Shown here: in pieces, positions 1-8,081 of the stretch
Position numbering within the stretch: the stretch's first letter is position 1
Layout: each line of letters begins with the position of its first letter
Origin: Paratractidigestivibacter sp003150175
GTDB lineage: Bacteria > Actinomycetota > Coriobacteriia > Coriobacteriales > Atopobiaceae
NCBI RefSeq assembly: GCF_964283195.1
Contig: NZ_CAXYLH010000010.1
Length of the DNA: 64,000 nucleotides
Reading direction: 5' to 3' (one strand)
The notes under the pieces: generated by a model
What the model saw: the letters and a program-made list of their open reading frames with translations, nothing else
Told to the model about the DNA's origin: nothing
Databases searched by the model: none
Made by a program: the position numbers and the translations under genes

Positions 1-1992
1 CAGAATCGACGACACCCCAGCGTCCCTCGCCGGAAAGAAGCTCGGTGTCGTCGACCCCTCGAACTCCAAGGCGACCCTCGACGCCTGGATCGCCGAGCAG
101 GGCCTGGACACCCAGGCCATCGGCTACCCGACCTTCGACGACATGTACGCCGCCTACACGACCGGGCGCATCGACGCGCTCGTGAGCTCGGAAAACATCG
201 CCGAAGGCGTCGCCAGCATCTATCCCGCCCAGATCGTGGGCCGGCGCCCCTACTACCTTGCCGTCGCCAAGGGCCGCGACGATCTCCTTGCCAACGTGAA
301 CAGCGCGCAGGAGATCATGAACATCCAGGACAAGGTGTTCCTCGACAGCCTTCGGAGCCGCTACTCCGCGAACAGCGCCGTGAACGACTTCATGAGCGCC
401 GACGAGCACGAGTGGACGCAGATGCACCCCTCGATAACCGTCGGATACCTCGACGATTACCTGCCGTATTGCAGCAAGGACGCGAACGGCGAGCCGACGG
501 GCCTCATGACGGACGTGCTCACAGCGGCGATCCAGGGACTGCCCGGCAACTGGAGCCCGAAGGTCGAGTACCGCTGCTTCGACGACTAGGCGGAGCTCTT
601 TGCCGCGCTCGCCGACGGCCAGTCCTACGACGGCAGCATCGAGACCGTCGCGGTAAACAGGCACAACCTCCTGCAGCGGGCCTACACAGAGGAGGTCTTC
701 CCGGACGCGCGCGTCCTCGAGTACGAGAGCATCGACGAGTGCATCGGCGCGGTCGAGAAGGGCGAGGCGCAGGGAACCGTCGTCAACGGCCTGCGCGCAG
801 GCGCTCTCCTCGAGTCGCGCGTCGGGCTCTACCGCGTGCAGCTGCCCCTCACCGACGACCGCTGCTTCGGCGTCGCACCGGGCAACGGCATGCTGCTGCG
901 GCTGCTCAACCGCGGGCTCGGCATCATCGGGGAGGACTACGGCACGAACGCGTCGTACAACTACACCAAGGGCCTCTTCACGTACACGATGCTCGATTTC
1001 CTGCGCGACCACTGGGTGTTCCTCGCGATTCTTGCCCTCGGCATCGTACTGGCGATAATCGCCTCCGTTGCCGCGCACTTCCGCCGCCTGCGCCGCGCGA
1101 ACGAACGGGAGGCCGAGCAGAACCGCCTACTGGCGAACGCGCTCTCGCAGGCCGAGCGGGCCGGCCACCTGAAGGACGAGCTGCTCACCAACCTCTCGCA
1201 CGACATCCGCACGCCGCTGAACGGCATCCTCGGCGCACTCGAGGTCAACCGCCGAAGCGACGACGCCGAGCTCATCGAGCGCAACACGCTCAAGGCGCGC
1301 GACGCCGCGCAGAACCTGCTCGGGATGGTCAACGACCTGCTCGAGATGAGCGCGCTCAGGAGCGGCGACGTCGAGCTCCGCAGGGAGCCTTTCTGCCCTG
1401 CGCAGATCTTCCGCTCGGCCGAGGAGAACGCCTCCGGGCGGGCGCAGGCCGCGCGGCTGAACCTGAACGCGAGCCTAGCGCCCGAGCTCGAGAAAACCTA
1501 TCTGGGCAGCCCATCGTTCATGCGGCAGATCGTCGTGAACGTGCTGGACAACGCTGTGCGCTACAACGTAGCCGGCGGGGGCGTGCAGCTGACGGCCGGG
1601 TATCGCGAGGAGGCCGCGGAGGCCGGAGTCGCGGGCACGCCCTTCTTGACGCTCGCCGTGGCGGTCAACGGCCGGGGCATGGACCCCGAGCAGCTGGCGA
1701 GGCTCTTTGAGCCCTTTGCGCAGGAAGAAAACGACGTCCGCGCCGTCTACCCCGGCTCCGGCCTGGGGATGTCCATCACGAAAGCGCTGGTGGACCTCAT
1801 GGGCGGAAGCATCGGCGTCACGAGCGAGCCCGGCCGCGGCACCGTGGTCGAGGCGGCGATTCCCCTGACGCCTGCTGGGGACGAGAAAGGCAAGGCGGGG
1901 AGCGACGCGCCCAGGATCAGGGCCGCCGGCACCGGAGCAACCTCCCCCGTCGCAGCCGGCGCGCCCGCCGAGGCCCCTCTTTCCCACGGAAA
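1..1992 (+). pseudogene. Sensor histidine kinase with tandem periplasmic solute-binding domains, decayed and 5'-truncated by the window edge
   Basis: The frame is open from base 2 and carries the end of one SBP_bac_3-like domain, a second such domain beginning near base 420, a membrane helix (about 1006-1065), a HisKA region with SHDIRTPLN (about 1198-1224), an N box (NVLDNAVRYN) and a G2 box (GSGLGMSI). A TAG at 587-589 breaks the frame inside the second sensor domain, and downstream coding resumes in the same frame. In the G1 box the usual DNGRGM reads VNGRGM: the Asp codon is GTC at 1664-1666, one base from GAC. No stop follows the ATPase domain; the frame runs through a palindromic repeat and antisense to the next gene, so the original C-terminus is lost. 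Intact relatives would be membrane sensors that phosphorylate a response regulator. This copy is almost certainly inactive. Confidence 0.85.
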
Positions 1993-2063
1993 TGACGAAA
2001 AGGGACAGTCCCTTCTCATCATTTTTCTCATGATGACGAAAAGGGACTGTCCCTTTTCGTCAT
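1993..2063. repeat. Two adjacent palindromes built on GGGAC(A/T)GTCCC
   Basis: The right copy (2033-2063) is a near-perfect 31-bp palindrome with arms ATGACGAAAAGGGAC. The left copy (about 1993-2020) has the same left arm and core but a decayed right arm, and a short AT-rich spacer separates them. The right copy includes the stop codon of the MATE gene, so it may also act as its terminator. A related palindrome lies at 7082-7110. Confidence 0.8.
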
Positions 2064-3439
2064 GCGGCGAGGTTGGCGGCTTTGTGGTCCTTCGCGTGGT
2101 CCATCCAGTGACCAAAGCGATAGTAGAAGATGAACGCGATGCCCGTGGTGACCCACGTGATGGGATAGCTGAGCATGGCCATGTGCAGCGTGTGGTCGAG
2201 CGGCACCACGGCGAGCTGCCAGACGATGCGCAGCAGGCACGATCCAGTGAGCACGATAAGCATGGGGCGCAGGCTCTCCCCCGCCCCACGGATGGTGCCC
2301 GCGATGTTGTCGTAGAGCGAGTAGACCACGTAGAAGGGGCCCACGTACCACATGACCTGAGCCGTGAGCTCGGCGATCTGCGCATCATCGATGAAGAAGC
2401 CAGCCAAGGCGCGCACGTTGGCGAGAAGCACCACAGACAGCGATCCCACCACCAGGGCCGTGAGGCACAGGGCCGCCCTGAGGCCGCGGCGCATGCGCTC
2501 GTAGTTTCTCGCGCCAAAGTTCTGCGCGCTGAAGGTGGTGACGGCGACGCCGAGCGCCTCGGAGACCATCCAGATGATGGCGTCGATGCGCCCGCACAGG
2601 CCGAACGCCGTGACAACGGTGGAGCCGAACGAGTTGATGGTCGACTGCGTGATGATGTTGGAGACGGAGTAGCACGACGCCTGGAGCCCCAGGGGCAGGC
2701 CCGTGCGAATCATCACGCGACAGATGCCCGGGTCGATGCCGAGCCTGCGCACGTCGAGCCTCCACGGCCCGTCGACGTGCGTGAGGCGCACGAGCGTGAC
2801 GACGCAGCCCCACACGAGCGAGAGCGCCGTGGCAAGGCCAGCGCCAAGCGCCTCCATGTGGAGACCGGCAACGAACACGAGATCGAGCACGATGTTGACG
2901 ACGCAGGTGGACGCCACGATGATGGAGGGCGAGCGGGTATCGCCCACCGAACGCTGCACGGCCGAGCCGGTGTTGTAGACAATCGAGAACACCATGGCGC
3001 CAAAGTAGAGGCGCACGAAGTCCAGTGACTCGCCCATGAGGTCTGTCGGCGTGCCCATGAGCGTGAGGATGGGGCCCGCGAGCAGGCTCCCCAACACGGA
3101 GACGGCAAGGCCGCCCACAAGCGCGATGGTCATCGCCGTGTGGACCGAGGCGCGCAGGCGCTCGTCGTCACGCGCGCCAAAGTACTGGCTGCACACCACG
3201 GCAAAGCCCGTACCCATGCCAACCGAGAAGCCCACGGCTAGGTCCACGAGCGGTGCGGTAGCCTGGATTCCACCGAGCGCCGCCTTACCCGCAAACTGAC
3301 CCACCACAAAGGTGTTTACCAGCGAGTACGCCTCCTGGAAGAAGGACGAGAAGAACACGGGCACGCACAGCAGCAGAAGCTGCCTGTCTATTCTCCCCTC
3401 GGTGACATCCAGAGAACCAGACCAGCGGCGTCTCGCCAT
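2060..3439 (-). CDS. MATE family multidrug/Na+ antiporter
   Basis: A protein of 459 residues, the usual length for the family, with about 12 hydrophobic segments arranged as two MatE halves. The first half has the characteristic FVVGQFAGKAALGG region after helix 1 and SVGMGTGFAVVCSQYFGA in loop 2-3; the second half repeats the pattern (FGLCGRIDAII, AQNFGARNYERM). It sits in the cytoplasmic membrane and would export cationic compounds or metabolites in exchange for H+ or Na+; the substrate cannot be told from sequence. I chose the ATG at 3439 (MARRRWSG) because GGGGG lies just upstream; an in-frame ATG at 3502 would add 21 atypical residues and run into the divergent small gene. The stop codon lies inside a palindromic repeat. 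Confidence 0.9.
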   Translation of the reverse strand: MARRRWSGSLDVTEGRIDRQLLLLCVPVFFSSFFQEAYSLVNTFVVGQFAGKAALGGIQATAPLVDLAVGFSVGMGTGFAVVCSQYFGARDDERLRASVHTAMTIALVGGLAVSVLGSLLAGPILTLMGTPTDLMGESLDFVRLYFGAMVFSIVYNTGSAVQRSVGDTRSPSIIVASTCVVNIVLDLVFVAGLHMEALGAGLATALSLVWGCVVTLVRLTHVDGPWRLDVRRLGIDPGICRVMIRTGLPLGLQASCYSVSNIITQSTINSFGSTVVTAFGLCGRIDAIIWMVSEALGVAVTTFSAQNFGARNYERMRRGLRAALCLTALVVGSLSVVLLANVRALAGFFIDDAQIAELTAQVMWYVGPFYVVYSLYDNIAGTIRGAGESLRPMLIVLTGSCLLRIVWQLAVVPLDHTLHMAMLSYPITWVTTGIAFIFYYRFGHWMDHAKDHKAANLAA

Positions 3440-3455
3440 GAAGCCCCCATCCATA

Positions 3456-3599
3456 ATGTCTGAGAACGGCAGTAGGCGCCGCGCGATACCGCCGCCTCCC
3501 AAGCAGCAGCGCGGTGGGCGTCAAGCGTTTGGCGGGCCCGCGCGCGGCGCGGGCATTGGCCCCAACAAGGCCTGCGGCCAGGGTTCCAAGCGCGGCTAG
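3456..3599 (+). CDS. Small basic protein of the GPNKACG...GSKRG family (47 residues)
   Basis: I do not recognise a named family. The predicted 47-residue peptide is rich in Arg, Gly and Pro and ends in GPNKACGQGSKRG. A second window gene (56721-56897) ends in GMGPNKACG, a short insert, then RQGSKRG, so the two are paralogues and this is a real coding signal rather than chance. The start used is the ATG at 3456; no strong ribosome-binding site precedes it, and the divergent MATE gene begins only 16 bp away, so the promoter region may overlap that gene. It could be a functional small protein or a remnant retaining mainly the C-terminal motif. A hairpin follows immediately. Confidence 0.55.
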   Translation: MSENGSRRRAIPPPPKQQRGGRQAFGGPARGAGIGPNKACGQGSKRG

Positions 3600-3635
3600 C
3601 TGGAACAATACCCCGTAGGTTATTGTCCCAGCTAT
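3597..3635 (+). terminator. Hairpin after the small basic protein gene
   Basis: An inverted repeat of about 15 bp (AGCTGGAACAATACC paired with GGTTATTGTCCCAGCT, one mismatch and one bulge) starts at the stop codon of the small gene. There is no strong T run, so it could also be a processing or stability element. Confidence 0.5.
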
Positions 3636-3734
3636 GCATTAATATTATATGTCTTGGATCAACGCAGGAAAGACGTCGAACCTTCCTTTGAACCGTTCCC
3701 AGCCCCTACCGCTACCTACAAGCAGCACAACGAA

Positions 3735-3770
3735 ATGGGGGTGGTAGTCCCCACGGACAACCACCCCCAT
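3735..3770 (-). terminator. Hairpin ending the AT-rich small-gene cassette
   Basis: ATGGGGGTGGT and ACCACCCCCAT form an 11-bp perfect stem with a 14-base loop, placed just downstream of the 52-residue membrane peptide gene on the minus strand; the minus strand then reads TTTCGTTGT. The rest of 3640-3734 shows no gene. Confidence 0.6.
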
Positions 3771-3780
3771 ATACAAGTAG

Positions 3781-3939
3781 TTAAGTCTCATTCTCACCCG
3801 AACGCACGTTAATCTTCAGCGCTCGCCTTACGCCCGAATACACAGCATGTCTCACAACGAAGTAGAGAGGGACGAGTAAGAGAAGTCCAGGCAGCATGTT
3901 TATAAATAAATACTGTGCGACTGAGATTGCCTCATACAT
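3781..3939 (-). CDS. Small single-pass membrane peptide (52 residues)
   Basis: An ORF too short for usual gene calling. It starts at ATG 3939 behind a GGGGGC motif, has a hydrophobic stretch at about residues 8-29 (NMLPGLLLLVPLYFVV inside it) and a basic tail (RHAVYSGVRRALK), ending at TAA 3781-3783. A hydrophobic helix followed by positive charges predicts a membrane peptide with a cytoplasmic C-terminus. No family is recognised. It is the last of three closely spaced minus-strand ORFs in a stretch clearly richer in A+T than its surroundings, with a hairpin behind it. Such peptides can be toxins, immunity proteins or transporter subunits; the sequence does not decide. Confidence 0.5.
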   Translation of the reverse strand: MYEAISVAQYLFINMLPGLLLLVPLYFVVRHAVYSGVRRALKINVRSGENET

Positions 3940-3968
3940 GGTGCCCCCATTGAATTCGAAAGGACCGA

Positions 3969-4157
3969 TTACCCGACTGGGCCGCCCTTGATATAGCCGC
4001 TGCCATCAGACCAGAACTCCGCATAGAAGTGACAGGCAGCGCTAAGGATGTTCCGTGGCCAGTAGATTGAACATGAATACGTAACACAAAGCGTTTTTCC
4101 GCTATCAGTAATCGTCCACGTCGGCGTACACCACTGCACCGTCTGACCGGTACTCAC
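3969..4157 (-). CDS. Cys/Trp-rich small protein of unknown function (62 residues)
   Basis: Starts with GTG at 4157, overlapping the stop of the preceding ORF as GTGA, which suggests translational coupling. It has five Cys and four Trp in 62 residues (VQWCTPTWTITDSG, LCVTYSCSIYWP), a beta-rich, disulphide-capable composition typical of secreted proteins. No signal peptide is present in this ORF. The same frame stays open upstream of the GTG for about 18 codons with similar composition (NGNIDKCYSANIQ), so the two ORFs could be one secreted protein split by a frameshift. No family recognised; likely acquired DNA given its AT content. Confidence 0.4.
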   Translation of the reverse strand: MSTGQTVQWCTPTWTITDSGKTLCVTYSCSIYWPRNILSAACHFYAEFWSDGSGYIKGGPVG

Positions 4158-4348
4158 TTGAATATTTGCGCTATAGCATTTGTCGATGTTTCCGTTACTG
4201 TAAGCGGTTCAACGGTAGAACTCAGCTCAGACGCCAAACTCAAATCCGGCTTCATCAATAGTGAAAGCACGCCGCCTCCGGCAGCGCCAACAAAAAGCTC
4301 GCCTGGAAATACAATGCGTTCGGTCCGAATACATGACATCCTCCTCAC
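4154..4348 (-). CDS. Small hydrophobic-N-terminus protein of unknown function (up to 64 residues)
   Basis: First ORF of the AT-rich cassette. It begins at GTG 4348, or at ATG 4339, which lies immediately behind AGGAGG and is therefore too close to that motif for a normal start. The N-terminal part contains a hydrophobic run (FVGAAGGGVLSLLM, about residues 19-32) followed by a polar Ser/Thr-rich tail. This could be a leader or signal-like segment. It overlaps the next ORF by four bases. The start is uncertain, and the AGGAGG might instead serve an out-of-frame ATG five bases further on, which opens only a short, unconvincing frame. Confidence 0.35.
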   Translation of the reverse strand: MRRMSCIRTERIVFPGELFVGAAGGGVLSLLMKPDLSLASELSSTVEPLTVTETSTNAIAQIFK

Positions 4349-4413
4349 GCAAACATATCATCGGCAAATAGTGAGCTTTCTCCTTTCCTGACGTCATGAA
4401 TTGGGACTCGTCA

Positions 4414-4488
4414 TAAATTTAAGGGATAGATATCCAATTCGTCTCTTAATCAGAGCAGCATCCGATAAATGGTTAAATTTAGGGGATA
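4414..4488. promoter_or_regulatory. Paired AT-rich motifs upstream of the small-gene cassette
   Basis: TAAATTTAAGGGATA (4414-4428) and TAAATTTAGGGGATA (4474-4488) are direct repeats about 60 bp apart in the region upstream of the minus-strand cassette. They may be operator or promoter elements. No gene is visible in 4349-4519. Confidence 0.3.
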
Positions 4489-4519
4489 AGTGGCAGCGGC
4501 TCTTCCAATTATCAGAAAA

Positions 4520-4548
4520 GCCGCCGAGGAGCATTCGTCCTCGGCGGC
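4520..4548 (-). terminator. Rho-independent terminator of the Gfo/Idh gene
   Basis: A perfect 11-bp stem (GCCGCCGAGGA/TCCTCGGCGGC) with a 7-base loop, followed on the minus strand by TTTTCT, lies 29 bp beyond the stop of the dehydrogenase gene. It may work in both directions. Confidence 0.85.
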
Positions 4549-4577
4549 AAAATGGCGCAGATATGTGCGAAATCCTC

Positions 4578-5618
4578 TTACAGCTCCACGAGCTCGCCGG
4601 TCTCGGCGGCGCGCTTCACGGCGTTGAGGGCGCGCAGCGTCTTGACGTTGTCGGCAGGCGTCACGACCGGGGCCTCCTCGCCACGGACGACGCGCACGAA
4701 GTGCTTGAGCTGCATCTTGTGCGGAAGTGCCGGGTCAACGGCGGGCACGTCCATCTTCAGCGGCTTGTGCCAGCTGGAGGCGCCGTCGTAGCTCATGACC
4801 TGCAGGCGCGGCAGCGACAGAGCGCCCTTCGTGCCGCCGATGAAGTAGGCGTCGGCGTCGAACGGACGATACTGCGGGTCCTCGCGGGCGCAGGCCTCCC
4901 AGTTCCAGGGGCTCGCCGTGGCGTCGGAGATCGTCATCGAGGCAAGCGAGCCGTCGGCAAAGCGCACGTTCACGACGGCGGAGTCCTCCGTCTCGAAGCC
5001 GCGCGCGGCGCTCGACTGCATGCCCTGGATGGCAACGGGCTCGCCAAGCAGGTAGCGCAGCAGGTCAACGTCGTGCACGAGGTTCACGAGAATGGGGCCC
5101 GCGCCCTTCTTGCGGCGCCACTCAACGTCGAAGTACTCGTCGTTCTTGTAGATCATGTAGTGGAAGCTCGAGACGGTCAGACGGCCCAGCTCGCCGGACT
5201 CGATGATCTCCTTGGCCTTCTTCACGAACGGGTTGTGGCGGCGGTGCTGGCCCACGAGCACGGGCACGCCGGCGGCCTCGGCCTCGGCGGCGAACTTCTC
5301 GGCATCCTCGAGGTCGTCGGAGATGGGCTTCTCCACGAGCGGCACGATGTTGCGGGCGATGGCCTCGCGGGCAACGCCCAGGTGCAGGCCGTTGGGCGTG
5401 GCGATGATGACGGCCTCGGGCTTGACCTCGTCCATCATCTGCGCGGCGTCGGTGAAGAACGGCACGCCGGCGGCGTCTGCCGTGGCACGGGCGCCCTCGA
5501 ACGCGTCGGCGATGGCGACGAGCTCGGCCTCGGGCTCCTCGGTGACGAAGCGGATGTGGTTGCGGCCCATGGCGCCAGCGCCGATGACCGCGATGCGAAC
5601 GGGAGCCTTCTCGCTCAT
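4578..5618 (-). CDS. Gfo/Idh/MocA family NAD(P)-dependent sugar/inositol dehydrogenase
   Basis: 346 residues, the normal size. The N-terminal Rossmann fold shows IAVIGAGAMGRNH (residues 9-21) and the conserved EKP at 96-98, whose Lys is catalytic in the family. Family members also carry a conserved HD pair before the substrate pocket, seen here as VHDVDLLRYL (His182). These enzymes oxidise a hydroxyl of an inositol, sugar or sugar acid in the cytoplasm with NAD(P). The start at 5618 follows GAGAGG; a longer in-frame form would add 55 low-complexity residues. It is the distal gene of a set with an MFS carrier and an SDR dehydrogenase, opposite a LysR regulator, so uptake and two-step oxidation of a polyol or sugar acid is likely. 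The substrate is not identifiable. Confidence 0.9.
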   Translation of the reverse strand: MSEKAPVRIAVIGAGAMGRNHIRFVTEEPEAELVAIADAFEGARATADAAGVPFFTDAAQMMDEVKPEAVIIATPNGLHLGVAREAIARNIVPLVEKPISDDLEDAEKFAAEAEAAGVPVLVGQHRRHNPFVKKAKEIIESGELGRLTVSSFHYMIYKNDEYFDVEWRRKKGAGPILVNLVHDVDLLRYLLGEPVAIQGMQSSAARGFETEDSAVVNVRFADGSLASMTISDATASPWNWEACAREDPQYRPFDADAYFIGGTKGALSLPRLQVMSYDGASSWHKPLKMDVPAVDPALPHKMQLKHFVRVVRGEEAPVVTPADNVKTLRALNAVKRAAETGELVEL

Positions 5619-5640
5619 GTTGGTTCCTCTCTGAGACATG

Positions 5641-5738
5641 GGGGCGGGCTCGGCCGCCCCACCTTCGTATGCGAACGGCACGCCAAGGCCGCCGCCCGCC
5701 TGCTGGTTGATGGCCGGCCGAGGGGCTATCGGCCGGCC
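5641..5738. other. Spacer with two GC-rich hairpins between MFS and Gfo/Idh genes
   Basis: The 175-bp spacer holds perfect stems GGCCGGCCGA/TCGGCCGGCC (5712-5738) and GGGGCGG/CCGCCCC (5641-5660). Neither has a T run on the minus strand. They may stabilise or attenuate the message between two co-directional genes. Confidence 0.5.
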
Positions 5739-5793
5739 GAGAAGGGTAAGGGGCCCGCGCCCGGGGAGTGTGAGCGGGGCCACCCGGAGGGTG

Positions 5794-7050
5794 CTACTTG
5801 GCGGCCTTCCTGCCGTCGGCGACCATCATGTAGACGGTGAGCGCAACGGCGATGGCGGCAATCACGATGGCGCCATAGAAGGACTGCTGGTAGGCGGCGC
5901 TGCCGGCCTCGGCGTGGTAGAGCACGGCCGTGACGGGCTGACTGATCCACGTGGACGCGGCGTAGCCCAGGAACATGATCCCGTAGTTGACGCCCAGGTT
6001 GGACGTGCCGAACGCGCCGCCCGTGAGCGGCGGGTAGATGACGAGCAGCGCGCCAAAGCTGAAGCCGAGAAGGGCGAGGGCCACGAAGAACATCGGCTGC
6101 GAGAAGCTCATGGACATGATCACGAGCGCAATGATGGTCACGACGAGGCTCACGAGCAGCGACTTGTACGTGCCAAGCTTGTCGATGATCTGGCCAAACG
6201 ACAGGCGACCGACGAGGTTCGCGCACGTGTTGACCGTCACGACCACGCCGCCGAGAGCCACGGCCGCGGAGCTCGCGGAATCGTCGAACAACTGGACGGC
6301 GGCGATGGAGGCAACCTTGCCCACGAGCAGCGTGCCGGCGGTGGCGGCAAAGGCAAACGTCACGATGAGAACCCAGAAGCGCGGGGTGCGAACCATCTCG
6401 CCGGGCGTGAGGTCACCGAACGTGCCCGCGTGGGCACCGGCGGCGGGGGCCACGTAGCCCTGCGGAAGCCAGCCGGCCTCGGGGGCCTTGAGGAACAGCG
6501 CGGAGGCGAGGATCGTCACGAAGAAGATGACGCCAAGGGCCTTGAGCGCGCCGAAGATGCCGAGACTCGGGATGAGCAGCGACGCGAGCACGGGAGAGAG
6601 CACGGCGGGGCCGGCCGTGGAGGCGGCCAGGGTGATGCCGGAGGCAAGACCCTTCTTGTCGATGAACCACTTCTGGCCCGTCGTGAGCGCCGGGTTATAG
6701 CCCAGACCGTTGCCGATGGCGGCAATCACGGAGAAGTACAGGTAGAACTGCCAGGGCTCGGTCACGGTGCCGGATAGGAACCAACCGGCGCCATAGCACA
6801 CGGCCGCGGCGATGACGACGTTGCGCGGGCCGATCTTGTCGGAGATGCGGCCGGCAAAGATGCCCGTGACGGCCATGATCGTCTGGAAGACGGGAAACGC
6901 CCAGGTGAGCGCACCGGACCAGTCGGGATAGACGGCGAGCAGGTTCTTGCTCACCACGGAGTACAGGGCGATGGAGCTGATGAAGAACATCGTGACGCAG
7001 GCGGCCGTGAGAACGACGCCGCGTCCCTTGTTGGAATTCTCGGAAGCCAT
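5794..7050 (-). CDS. MFS transporter of the oxalate/formate antiporter-like (OFA) group
   Basis: 418 residues with about 12 hydrophobic segments. Between helices 2 and 3 the MFS loop reads GRISDKIGPRNV, and in the second half GRLSFGQIIDKLG repeats it, both typical of the family. The N-terminal region with FPVFQTIMAVTGIFAG and the NPALTTGQKWFIDKKGLASG loop resemble OFA-type carriers. It would import or exchange a small organic anion or sugar acid across the cytoplasmic membrane. The start at 7050 (MASENSNKG) follows GGAAAGAG. It lies between the SDR and Gfo/Idh dehydrogenase genes on the same strand and probably feeds their pathway. Confidence 0.85.
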   Translation of the reverse strand: MASENSNKGRGVVLTAACVTMFFISSIALYSVVSKNLLAVYPDWSGALTWAFPVFQTIMAVTGIFAGRISDKIGPRNVVIAAAVCYGAGWFLSGTVTEPWQFYLYFSVIAAIGNGLGYNPALTTGQKWFIDKKGLASGITLAASTAGPAVLSPVLASLLIPSLGIFGALKALGVIFFVTILASALFLKAPEAGWLPQGYVAPAAGAHAGTFGDLTPGEMVRTPRFWVLIVTFAFAATAGTLLVGKVASIAAVQLFDDSASSAAVALGGVVVTVNTCANLVGRLSFGQIIDKLGTYKSLLVSLVVTIIALVIMSMSFSQPMFFVALALLGFSFGALLVIYPPLTGGAFGTSNLGVNYGIMFLGYAASTWISQPVTAVLYHAEAGSAAYQQSFYGAIVIAAIAVALTVYMMVADGRKAAK

Positions 7051-7081
7051 TGGTCTCTTTCCAGTCGTTGACAAGCAGCAA

Positions 7082-7110
7082 AGGAGACAAGGGGACTGTC
7101 CCTTTGTCTC
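7082..7110. repeat. Palindrome with GGGGACTGTCCC core
   Basis: GGAGACAAGGGG and CCCTTTGTCTCC form a nearly perfect inverted repeat that fits exactly between the SDR stop codon and the MFS leader. It has the same GGGAC-GTCCC centre as the palindromes at 1993-2063 but different outer arms. Confidence 0.75.
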
Positions 7111-7992
7111 CTACTGGTCGGTCGGGGTCTTGACGCCGGCCTCGTCGGTCCACAGGGAGACGCCCTTGTTCTTGAGGTAGTTCTCCGCGTAGGCACGACG
7201 GCCGCCGGGCTTGGCGGTGAGGTCGCCCATCATGTTGGAGAAGCCTCCGTCGACCATGATCTCGGCGCCGGTGGTGAAGTCGGAACGCGTGGACGCCAGG
7301 AACATGACGGCGTTGGCTATGTCGGTGACCTCGCCGATGCGACGCGTGGCGATAAGGCGGCTGCGGCTACGCTCGACCTCGGGGTCGGAGTAGAAGTTGG
7401 CGCTCATCGGGGTCTTGACGAAGCAGGGGCACACGCAGTTGGAGCGCACGCCATAGGGACCCCACTCGGCGGCCATCATCTTGGACATCATGTTGACGCC
7501 GGCCTTCGAGGAGCTGTAGACGCCGGAGAAGGTCTCGGGCTGGTAGGAGGCAGCGGTCGAGATGTGCACGAGGCGACCGGCGCCCTGCCTGATCATCTCG
7601 CGGCCGAAGCGCTGCGACGCGATGAAGGCGCCGGTGAGGTTGACCTTGATGACGGCCTCCCAGTCGGACAGCGGCAGGTCCTCCATGGGCGAGAAGCGCA
7701 GGATGCCCGCGGTGTTGACGAGCGCGTCGACGCGGCCGAAGTCGCGGATGGTCGCGTCGACGGCCGCCTGGACCTCCTCCTCGTTGGTGGCGTCCATGCG
7801 GTAGCCCTCGGCGTGGATGCCAAACTCGTCGGACAGTCCTGCGGCCGCGGTCCTGACCTTCTCCTCGTCGAGGTCCAGCAGGACGACGTTCGCGCCGTTA
7901 CGGGCGAACTCACGGCAGATCTCGACGCCCATGCCGCCAAGGGCACCGGTCACGACGCAGACCTCCCCCTCAAGATTGAGCCAGTTATTCAT
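7111..7992 (-). CDS. Short-chain dehydrogenase/reductase (SDR)
   Basis: 293 residues, slightly longer than the classical 250 because of a C-terminal tail after the VDGGFSNM signature. Classical SDR motifs are present: nucleotide-binding TGALGGMG near residue 17, LVNTAG in place of NNAG, and the catalytic Ser (HISTAASY) with YSSSK. The enzyme would interconvert an alcohol and a ketone using NAD(P) in the cytoplasm. The ATG at 7992 has GGAGGG at ideal spacing; two upstream in-frame ATGs overlap that site. It is the first gene of the minus-strand set, facing the LysR gene across a 120-bp divergent promoter region, and is the most likely regulated target. The exact substrate is unknown. Confidence 0.9.
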   Translation of the reverse strand: MNNWLNLEGEVCVVTGALGGMGVEICREFARNGANVVLLDLDEEKVRTAAAGLSDEFGIHAEGYRMDATNEEEVQAAVDATIRDFGRVDALVNTAGILRFSPMEDLPLSDWEAVIKVNLTGAFIASQRFGREMIRQGAGRLVHISTAASYQPETFSGVYSSSKAGVNMMSKMMAAEWGPYGVRSNCVCPCFVKTPMSANFYSDPEVERSRSRLIATRRIGEVTDIANAVMFLASTRSDFTTGAEIMVDGGFSNMMGDLTAKPGGRRAYAENYLKNKGVSLWTDEAGVKTPTDQ

Positions 7993-8081
7993 TTCCATCC
8001 CTCCGATTGGCTCCAATATGCGAGTCGAAGGCTAATGCAGCGCCAGCCGCCTGAGAATTACCGATGTTTTGGTATGGTATG

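Noticed and set aside
836..3028. 730-residue plus-strand reading frame as one protein
   Set aside because: The first third is the kinase pseudogene; after about 1900 it reads through a palindrome and antisense to the MATE gene, so it is not one gene.
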